A stretch of 22,730 nt of DNA. It comes from Nemertoderma westbladi (Eukaryota; Xenacoelomorpha; Nemertodermatida; Nemertodermatidae). Where the stretch lies: the NCBI GenBank assembly GCA_032718475.1, contig JAUCBJ010003962.1:1-22730 (forward strand), read 5' to 3'. Shown here piece by piece: positions 1 to 6,929 of the stretch. A program made the position numbers and the translations under genes. Positions within the stretch are counted from its first letter, which is position 1. Each line of letters begins with the position of its first letter. Below the pieces are notes generated by a model. That model saw only the letters and a program-made list of their open reading frames with translations. It had not been told where the DNA came from and did no database searches.

Positions 1-14
1 AAAGATAATAATTG

Positions 15-287
15 GCCCATGTGAAGAATACCAGACTTTATGCCGTTATATTTCACTTTGCAGTTACCCCCATGTGAAGAATACCAGGTTTTCACCAAAA
101 ACACAGGTTACAGAAGGGCTGAATCTAACCAAAATAAAAATCGAATTAGTATATGTACAGGTTATAAGATAGAAATGAGCGCTATAAAACACTTAAAGAT
201 AAATAAAAAAAAATTAAAAATCTTCATATATAAAATTTCAATAAAAAGTTGACCGAAAAGTGAAATCCTGGTATTCTTCACATGGGC
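15..287. mobile_element. MITE-like element with terminal inverted repeats (copy 1)
   Basis: A 273-bp AT-rich element bounded by a perfect 20-bp inverted repeat: GCCCATGTGAAGAATACCAG at 15-34 and its reverse complement at 268-287. A second direct copy of the terminal sequence lies inside at 69-88. No open reading frame of note is present. A diverged second copy with the same internal order (CAGGTTACA, a CTAACC/CTACCAAAA block, TATAAAATTTCAATAAA, CCGAAAAG) is at 17946-18192, which supports a dispersed non-autonomous element. No clean target-site duplication could be fixed. It lies in the presumed first intron of the minus-strand palmitoyltransferase gene. Confidence 0.7.
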
Positions 288-527
288 GAGATAATTTACG
301 ATGGAGAAGTTGTATTCTCACGAAAAGAAAATGCATGATTATATCGTTTTATACAGCAGGCATTACTCTAGAATAAAATTTCCGATAGTACAGTTTAGTT
401 TACAGTTTCTACAATTTTTCATAACAACTGGTGTTCAATAGTCTACAATAACGCAACGCATGGCTTTAAATGCATTGGTCCTTGTGAATTATATAAAGTA
501 AAATAAGTTACTGATTCATCTTCTAAC

Positions 528-762
528 CTGATATATCAGTTGTTGGATAAGGAACAATTCCCGGATCGCCAGTGACAGCTCGGAAGTGCGATATCGCGAG
601 CATAAGGAGGCTGATATTAAAGAGAATAACAACCAACGGTGATATGAAGGTACCACTCCATGGGTCGATCATATATTCGATAACGACATAATCAGCGTAT
701 ATCACCGACAAATATGTTATTACAATACAAGTTATTCCACAAGGATCCAATCGAAATATCAT
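528..762 (-). CDS. ZDHHC3/7-like: DHHC palmitoyltransferase, ZDHHC3/7-like, first coding exon (partial gene)
   Basis: This exon would encode the N-terminus of an integral-membrane S-palmitoyltransferase; the group it resembles is typically in the Golgi. Translation starts at the ATG at 762-760 (A at -3) and runs 78 codons plus one base to a splice donor G|GTTAGA at 528/527, giving a phase-1 exon. Visible features are RLDPCGI followed by a hydrophobic span with YADYVV (about residues 8-31), a second hydrophobic span (about 41-59), then SHFRAV and the diagnostic DPG motif at 66-68, which precedes the cysteine-rich domain in this family. The catalytic DHHC cysteine-rich domain is not in the window; it should be in exons left of position 1. 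Assignment to the ZDHHC3/7 group rests on the CGI.C..(T)Y..V.YADYVV and SH.RA...DPG.VP pattern recalled from the family, so the subfamily is less certain than the family. An additional upstream coding exon cannot be excluded. Confidence 0.72.
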
Positions 763-1490
763 TGTTTAACCGATTCGATTCGTTGTAGTGCAGTGTAGTC
801 TCTATGACGACAGTATGCTGGTCCTGACGTGAAAAGCGCATAACAGTATATGTTGATTTAGTAAGAGTTACAGGCTTTTATGTAGTTCTTGTAGATATAA
901 TATTAACCCTAAAATATTAATCATTAACAATATGGATGTGGGTTGGTAGGCCTATAATATCTGAACCTAACCTTAGGTTAGGGGATCTGATTAGTCTTTT
1001 AGTGTTTAGACGGACACTGAAGCTAGGCAATATGTAACTACAAGAACTAAACAATTCGATAACTTTCGTATTGTCAGATTGTGGTAATACCATAATAATA
1101 CAATATCTTTATCTAGCCTCATTTACTGCTTTAATTTAACACAAAAGCAGTATTACTGTATTTAGGCCAGCCAATCAATACAAAAAATATCCGTAGTTAC
1201 AACGCACAGACCAGACGCACTCGACTCCTTGACATACCGGCTGGCCGGTAGTGGTAGCCACAAGCCACGTGTCGTACAGGTACAAAGTGCAACAAAGCAA
1301 TGCTGCAATGTAACTAACTCTGTAACTACCATAGATTATTAGCGAATAAAATAATAAAGTAAACAAGCTAAACCGGTACCGGTAATCAGTAATGGCTTCG
1401 TCTGAGTTCGGATTATGTAGGCCTATAGTCTATAGATCAATAGATCCGTTTTAGATCCGGAAGTAATCCCTCCTAGAGGTAACTTTATTA

Positions 1491-1540
1491 CTATTGCTGT
1501 ACTGCACTACTGCTGTACTGCACTACTGCTGTACTGTACA
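1491..1540. repeat. Short tandem repeat, 16-bp unit
   Basis: The unit TGCTGTACTGCACTAC is repeated almost three times, with the last unit ending in TGCTGTACTGTAC. It is a simple minisatellite seed, with no coding or regulatory meaning visible. Confidence 0.7.
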
Positions 1541-2341
1541 TTATTACTTCTACAACAGTGGGTACGTTATGTAGGCGTAGGGTTTGTTACATAAATCAGT
1601 ACGATTGCGATATCGTAGGCATACACCCGCTACCCCTACTGCTCTACATTTCATGCCTATTTTTATTGCCGCTAGCGGTACCGCATCACATTTACCGCAC
1701 ACTGCCACAGCTGCACAGTGCCACGCATTGCCCACACTGTACTGTAACCCATAGTAATACCTGAAAATCAATCTCGTAATGGATCATTGATGATTACCAA
1801 GGTTGCTAAGTAACTGTCGGTTGCCAATCAAAGCTTCTTAGAATTTAGGTAGAAATTATGACTATTGTAATAAATACTGGTAATGTACTGTTTACTGAAT
1901 TAGCTCTTCTTCGGCCTTTTCCACGAACTTCAAAATAAAGGCGTGGATTCGTCTTCTATTATTATATCATAGCATCATCATACAGTATTACACATCTGGG
2001 ATTGGTTTTTCGGAAAAGTGTACTAATTATACAATAGTTTAGTACAATTGTGGCATTTTACAAGTATTGGACTAGGCTATAATATATCCATACATGAAAA
2101 ACATTCGAAGTGTTATAAAAATTATTACTGTAGCTTATGTACAGCATTACAAATCATTGTTACTGACTAGTTTTTTTTCAGAACCAAATAGGATAAACAT
2201 ACAGTATAAAAAACACCCCACCATATTTCCCGTTACTTGCTAATCCTCTTTGAAAGACCCTGGGATAACTTTTAATCAATCGAAAATTTATTTCCTTCTC
2301 CACAATTCGCTACTAATTATCGGCTGGCGTTAGAAAAAGCC

Positions 2342-2550
2342 GCCCATGTGAACATTCTCTGAGTGCCTAGGAAAGCCAAAACGAGTCAAAGTTTGGAAGG
2401 ACCCCGGTACAGACGTGGGGTTTTCTAACCAAAACAATATATTGTTTTGGTTAGAAAATAAGATATATGCGATGTTGTTGCCATTTAAAGGGATATCTGC
2501 ATGTGCAATTACATAGGTTCTCTAACCAAAGCAATAAACGATGGGGTTAC
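2342..2550. repeat. Degenerate fragments related to the MITE-like family
   Basis: An 11-bp match (GCCCATGTGAA) to the terminal repeat of the 15-287 element begins at 2342. It is followed by GGTTTTCTAACCAAAACAAT (about 2419-2438) and a second TCTCTAACCAAAGCAATAAA (about 2519-2538), both resembling the internal block of the copies at 15-287 and 17946-18192. It is probably a decayed or nested member. Ends are not definable by eye. Confidence 0.35.
2421..2458. repeat. Perfect 38-bp palindrome
   Basis: The 19-nt arm TTTTCTAACCAAAACAATA is followed immediately by its exact reverse complement with no spacer. The arm matches the internal sequence of the MITE-like family, so it looks like a head-to-head duplication inside a decayed element. 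Confidence 0.85.
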
Positions 2551-3025
2551 CCTACTCTCCTAAGCAAAAATTAGTTTCTAATCCAGGTATAAATAAGTTT
2601 CCTAGAACTCCATGATAAAATCCACCATTGCCAATCAGTTCGTTCCCCAGTCACCAAATTAACCCCACCATAATAAAATAAATACAGTAAGTAAAAATAA
2701 CTTTCTAGTACTCCATGCTTATACCATTTAACTAGCTGATTGTTTTCGCCATAAAATATATTTTTGTTAAATTATATAACTCAACAGCGCTCTGGTTGTA
2801 TCTGCAATAAGGCCTACGTTGGAACGCTGCAAAGAATCAATCAATTACTTATAAAAATTCGAATTTTGGAACATGCTTGAGTATTCTCCATATGATAGCC
2901 AATGTATGTTTACCGCATACATTTGTTGTACAGTATCAACTGCAATTAGCGGCATAAATGGATATGAATACGATTATCAGAATGTTTGGTTCGGCGTTCG
3001 AACCCCGATAAGTTGACATAATACA

Positions 3026-3046
3026 GTATATTGCATGCAATAATTG
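3026..3046. repeat. Left target-site duplication of LINE copy 1
   Basis: A 20-21 bp direct repeat with core TATATTGCATGCA flanks the LINE fragment. The right copy is at 3393-3412 and differs by one inserted A. It marks retrotransposition by target-primed reverse transcription. Confidence 0.8.
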
Positions 3047-3392
3047 TGTCAAGTACAATGCACACATCTCCAACCAGACACTATATAACATTGGAGGTGT
3101 CTCATAGGTTCCCCCAAACTTGACACTAGAACAAAATCGCCTCCGCTTTGCAGGACATTGCTTTCGCCGTGAGGACCAGCCAGTGCATAATCTTGTACTT
3201 TGGCAGCCTCATGGAGTGAATAAGCATGGTGGACAGCCCATGACTTTCTTGAGACGCATCTTAAAGGACACTGGCCTTGAAGATGCGGATGATCTAGTAA
3301 ATGCAATTTAGTAAGTGCAATTTTGTCGATAAGCCGGCACAGCATTCTTAAAAATGCAGCTGCAATGCAGCATGCCGATCCTAGTAGTAGTA
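3047..3392 (+). mobile_element. 5'-truncated non-LTR retrotransposon (LINE) 3' end, copy 1
   Basis: About 346 bp of LINE 3' end, flanked by a 20-21 bp target-site duplication. It encodes the extreme C-terminal region of the LINE polyprotein (HISNQTLYNIGG, then LRFAGHCFRREDQP and DTGLEDA). The frame is broken by a TAG at about 3106 (just before the GTTCCCCC stretch) and the C-terminal coding end is deleted or scrambled compared with the copy at 18841-19745. The element ends with GCCGATCCTAGTAGTAGTAG, a TAG-type microsatellite tail rather than poly(A). It is severely 5'-truncated, as is usual for LINEs, and is dead. The clade (RTE/CR1/Jockey-like) was not resolved. Confidence 0.85.
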
Positions 3393-3412
3393 GTATATTG
3401 CATGCATAATTG
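3393..3412. repeat. Right target-site duplication of LINE copy 1
   Basis: This is the partner of the direct repeat at 3026-3046 and directly follows the TAG-repeat tail. Confidence 0.8.
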
Positions 3413-3785
3413 AATGAAGAGTAATTCGAGTTAAGACACTTGTTTATTTATGTAAAGGTCCCGCGCCTCACTCGCTCTGTAGGCTACATAAATACTTACG
3501 GGTTATAGCGCTGGAAAGTGATACTTTTCACACAATGATATAAATCAATTTTTCACAACAGTACATTTTTTACTAATATTTATATTAGGAAACGCTACTC
3601 TAATGCCCAGTGTGTAGGCCTACATATGTGTATGCCAGTAACCGAACTAACATTTCATCATACAGTAGATTACGGAAAGGTGCAGGTTACAGAGACGGGG
3701 TTTTCTAACATTAACAAAAATTGTCGTTGCCAATTAAGGGAAAGGAACAGGTTACATCATTGGCTTTATTTTCTAAAGCTATCCA
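3413..3785. other. Non-coding spacer
   Basis: No gene was recognised. It contains one TAGGCCTA at about 3616 and two CAGGTTACA-like strings (about 3683 and 3750) with GGGGTTTTCTAAC between them, again reminiscent of the MITE-like family interior. Confidence 0.4.
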
Positions 3786-4093
3786 TCAAGCAGCAATGTT
3801 CCATCCTCCTACACATCTTGCCACATTCCATCCACTTCTCCGCATTCGTACATTCCAATTCATCTTATCACAATTAATCTTTTCAAATTGCCATCCGACT
3901 TCCCACATCCCCATCCATCTATATACTCTACATTCCCATATTCCCACATTTCACTCCTTCAACAATCCCTTGCTCTCACAATCCTATCCATCCACAATCG
4001 ATTTTCACACAATCCCATCTTCCCACATTCCCATCCATCTTTCCAACTTCTCACATTCCCACCTTCCGACATTTTCACGCATCTTCCCTCATT
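3786..4093. repeat. G-depleted CT-rich degenerate minisatellite (left part)
   Basis: A long stretch strongly depleted in G on the plus strand is built from degenerate versions of CCCATCTTCCCACATT and CCCATCCATCTTTCCA. Open frames across it are a by-product of the biased composition. It is interrupted by a foldback insertion and resumes at about 4424. Confidence 0.7.
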
Positions 4094-4148
4094 AAAGTAT
4101 CTAATGTGCCGACACACCGTCGTTAGGGAGTTAGTTGTTCATCATAAA

Positions 4149-4424
4149 TTCACTAATGTTGGAAGCCAGGGGTCTATCTCCCTCGAAACTAACAAAATAA
4201 TATGAGTTTCTATCGATATCTGCCCTAAGGCCTTCTTCAGGAAAATGTATGTTAATAAAATAATAAAATGGTATACAATACTATAATAAAATATGCAGGA
4301 GCTATTTTATTATTTTATTAACATACATTTTCCTGAAGAAGGCCTTAGGGCAGAAATCGATAGAAACTCATATTATTTTGTTAGTTTTGAGGGAGATAGA
4401 CCCCTGGCTTCCAACATTAGTGAA
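4149..4424. repeat. Near-perfect foldback palindrome, 121-bp arms, 34-bp loop
   Basis: The left arm at 4149-4269 is the reverse complement of the right arm at 4304-4424 with only about two mismatches seen by eye (one in the CCCTC(G/A)AAACT stretch, one in TATCGAT(A/T)TCTGCCC). The arms start with TTCACTAATG and end with CATTAGTGAA. Transcripts from either strand would fold into a long hairpin. It sits inside the CT-rich minisatellite. The string ATCTTCCCTCATT occurs at 4081-4093 on the left and at 4425-4437 on the right, so the insertion may span 4094-4424 with a 13-bp target-site duplication, although the host tract is itself repetitive. Confidence 0.88.
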
Positions 4425-4815
4425 TCTTCCCTCATTCCTACTGTTCTTCTGCATTCCCATCCACCTTCCCATTTTCTACAATCTCATCTTCGTACATTAT
4501 CACATTCCTATCTTCCCACACTCCCATCTTCCAAATACCCATCCATCTTTCCACTTTCTTACATTCCCATCTTCCCACGTTAACATCTCCCCAAACTCAT
4601 ATTTTCCCACATATTCACCCCTCCTCGCTCATTTCCGTCCATCTTTCAATATTTCTACGTCTACCCATCTCTCCACATTTTCAATTACCACCCACCTACC
4701 CACTTCCCACACTCTCATATTCGTACGTCCCCACATTCCCTTGTTTCCACATTCCCATCTTGCATCTTCCCACGTTCCCATCTTTCCACATTCTCACTTT
4801 TTCACCCATTTATTT
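4425..4815. repeat. G-depleted CT-rich degenerate minisatellite (right part)
   Basis: Continuation of the CCCATCTTCCCACATT-like tract after the foldback insertion, with the same strand asymmetry. It ends near 4815, where ordinary sequence and a TAGGCCTA (about 4862) resume. Confidence 0.7.
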
Positions 4816-5087
4816 CTTGGTATAATAAAGTATCACAATTGCACAACTGGCGTTCTTAGGGTAGGCCTAACTACAGTACAGTAGGTATGGCCTGGCAAAG
4901 ACTCATGCATTATGAGATTGGCGAATCCTGTAATCATACTGTACCATCACCATCGTACATTGAATACAGAATACCATACCATGCATGCATGCATCGCTCA
5001 TCGCATATCTTTAGGCAAACTTCATTTAACAATTTTTTTTACAATAATACAATAATAACACACTTCAATGATATAAATATTATCATA
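4816..5087. other. Non-coding spacer
   Basis: No gene was recognised. It contains a TAGGCCTA octamer and short CATGCATGCATGC and (AATA)n-like simple sequence leading into the SINE tail. Confidence 0.4.
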
Positions 5088-5198
5088 ACTTTTTGTTGGG
5101 CACTGCTTTTGCAAAGTCGGCAAGGACATCCAGGTAGGATCGAACTGGTGACCTCCGGGTTGGAAGTCTGACGCTCTAACCATTCAGCTAGCGGCTCA
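5088..5198 (-). mobile_element. tRNA-derived SINE
   Basis: Read on the minus strand, the sequence starts with a tRNA-like head: GCCGCTAGCTGAATGGTTAG (A-box-like TAGCTGAATGG), then GAGCGTCAGACTTCC, and a B-box-like AGTTCGATCCT at 5136-5146. It continues into a non-tRNA body (CCTTGCCGACTTTGC, AAAAGCAGTGCCC) and an A-rich tail. The would-be anticodon stem does not pair, so it is not a functional tRNA gene. The head-body-tail order is that of a tRNA-derived SINE. No second copy is in the window and no target-site duplication was identified. Confidence 0.6.
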
Positions 5199-5350
5199 GG
5201 TAAACGATAGACCTGGAAATACTATCTGATACCTACAGTAGTATGTCCGCAATCTACATCCTCATGGCCTCCCATCTGTCAATGTCGTCATATGCTGCCA
5301 CTGTGCCCAACCCCAGAGTACATCGCCGTTGCCGTAAAATGATAAATATA

Positions 5351-5374
5351 TATCCATCATAAATATGATGGATA
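5351..5374. repeat. Small hairpin
   Basis: TATCCATCAT, a 4-nt loop AAAT, then ATGATGGATA: a perfect 10-bp stem in AT-rich DNA. It is probably incidental. Confidence 0.6.
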
Positions 5375-5493
5375 ACATAATTTTACATGAATTTTATAAG
5401 TATTATAATAAAAACATGTCAACTAATCTCTACTCATCAAATTTTCACTAATCAAAATAACATTTGGCACAATTGGGTTCCGGCAACAGCATT

Positions 5494-5670
5494 GGGTTCC
5501 GGTACGCATATTTACAAACCCCATACAGTCTCGGCACTGACAATGTAATTCAACCTGAATTAAGAACCAATCAGAGATCAGCTGTTGTAATAAGGAGCTC
5601 AGTGCTGCAGATAGGGACCATTATGGGGTTTGGGAATATACCACTTACAAACCCCAGGCGATATCGGCAG
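5494..5670 (+). repeat. Dispersed repeat family B, copy 1
   Basis: This stretch aligns in order with the reverse complement of 6346-6514. Shared blocks are GGTTCCGGTACGCATATTTA/GGTACCGGAAGCATATTTTC, CAAACCCCATAC, GTCTCG(G/A)CACTG, AATTCAACCT, GAACCAATCAGAGA and GGGGTTTGGG(A/T)ATA. Copies are moderately diverged by eye. Both ends carry a CAAACCCC / GGGGTTTG motif, so the family may have loose inverted termini. No protein was recognised. Confidence 0.65.
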
Positions 5671-6345
5671 TTATTAAATGAAAAAGATAAAATAAATGAA
5701 GAAGTACTTTGGGGGATATGTGGGCAATGGGAGTGCGCGTGGAGACTGAAAGTGAAAAACGAATTGGAGTGTAGATTAGCAGGAAATATAAATATATAAT
5801 AATAATGAAAAGAGGGTTATTTCTAATAAATTATTATTTACTTTGCATATTATTCTTAAATTCTATTTACATCTTTATTAATTAGCTTGAACACGGGTAT
5901 AATAAATATAAATTGATTTTCTATATAGCCTACATTTTTGACACTTTGCGACAGGGTCATTAGAATCGTATGATATGATCAAAACCAGAACATTTACACT
6001 AAAGCAAAAATCGGTGCACCGTTGGAAATAAGGAATAGACGCATTGAAATCATATATTATATTTGAATTTTAAACATCATATTTATTATTCACCTGATAT
6101 GGATATATGAATCGCATTACGCAAGGTTTACTACCGTAATTAATGGAAATGGTTTAATTAATTTCTGACTTCGGTAAATAAATATCCGATTCCACATTAT
6201 GATAAAAGAACATGAATTAAGCACCACTGTAAAATACCACTATTGTCTCTCCTCATAACTAACATATGCCATGTGCCGAGGGCAATATTCCCATTAATTA
6301 TATTTGCATTCACAGCTCAATCCCAATTTATTTATTTATTAAAGT
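5671..6345. other. Non-coding spacer
   Basis: AT-rich sequence between the two copies of repeat family B. No coding potential or recognisable element was seen. Confidence 0.4.
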
Positions 6346-6514
6346 GTTGACATCGCATAAGGTTTGGAAGTGGTGTATACCCAAACCCCACCGATCAGCA
6401 CTATTTATTTATTATTATCTGCTTGTCTCTGATTGGTTCTTCCCTTAGGTTGAATTGCATTGCCACAGTGTCGAGACAGTATGGGGTTTGAAAATATGCT
6501 TCCGGTACCTGGGT
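6346..6514 (-). repeat. Dispersed repeat family B, copy 2 (inverted)
   Basis: Reverse-complement relative of 5494-5670. Shared landmarks on the minus strand are GGTACCGGAAGC, CAAACCCCATACTGTCTCG, AATTCAACCT, GAACCAATCAGAGA and GGGGTTTGGGTATA. It lies about 0.4 kb upstream of the BOP1 start codon. Confidence 0.65.
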
Positions 6515-6929
6515 TCTGAACTTCTGACTACCAGCCGCGGCCACTGATTGAAGTAGGCCTACCGAAGTCAGGAAGTAGAACTGCACCAAATGTAGAAACG
6601 ATCTACTACAGTAGAACAGTACTACCTGACTACTACTACCGTACCGGTACTACTAAGTAAGTCTGTAAGTCGAGCGAACTCGGACAGATACGATCTAAGC
6701 ACCCGTAATGTAGAGCCTGTACCAATCACGATCCAATACCTGTCCTGTACTGTACCAATACCGTATCTGTCAGTCTGTCCGTATTCTGGGTTACCTCTGG
6801 CTGTCTGGCTCTGATGTCTGGAATTTCTGGATGCTGGACCTAGCTGCCTAGTCTGCTTCATGCTCTGCTGCTAGTACAGTTTAAGTACAAAGTAACCTAA
6901 TCTTGTCAGCAACTATTCTCAATCAGTCA
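6515..6929 (+). promoter_or_regulatory. BOP1 upstream region with possible 3' splice site
   Basis: This is the only space available for the BOP1 promoter and 5' UTR. No TATA box is evident. CTAATCTTGTCAG at 6897-6909 could be a branch site and 3' splice site leading into the exon that carries the ATG at 6930, so a 5' UTR or short coding exon further upstream is possible. The region also holds repeated TACCGGTAC and CTGTCTGG-type strings and one TAGGCCTA (about 6554). Confidence 0.35.

Larger units (their letters stand above)
763..3025. other. Gene-free 5' flank of the palmitoyltransferase
   Basis: No convincing coding sequence is seen on either strand. It should hold the minus-strand promoter and any 5' UTR exons of the palmitoyltransferase. 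Content noted: two TAGGCCTA octamers (about 947 and 1419), a short 16-bp tandem repeat near 1500, an X-box-like string GTTGCTAAGTAAC at 1802-1814, a MITE-related fragment near 2342-2550 and a perfect 38-bp palindrome at 2421-2458. The short open frames at 1175-1366 and 1550-1771 have no recognisable motif. Confidence 0.5.

Noticed and set aside
963-985. Telomere-like CCTAACC/GGTTAGG string
   Set aside because: It is one short imperfect palindrome, not a tandem telomeric array.
4149-4424. microRNA precursor
   Set aside because: The arms are far too long and too perfectly paired for a miRNA hairpin; a foldback element fits better.
3626-4884. Pro/His/Ser-rich plus-strand open frames
   Set aside because: They are a product of the G-depleted CT-rich minisatellite; frames overlap each other and cross the palindrome with no conserved motif.
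5088-5198. Functional tRNA gene on the minus strand
   Set aside because: A- and B-box-like strings are present, but the anticodon stem does not pair and the sequence runs into a SINE-type body and A-rich tail.
6903-6929. An earlier non-ATG start for BOP1 (TTG at 6903)
   Set aside because: It is not an ATG and overlaps a possible 3' splice site; the first in-frame ATG is at 6930.
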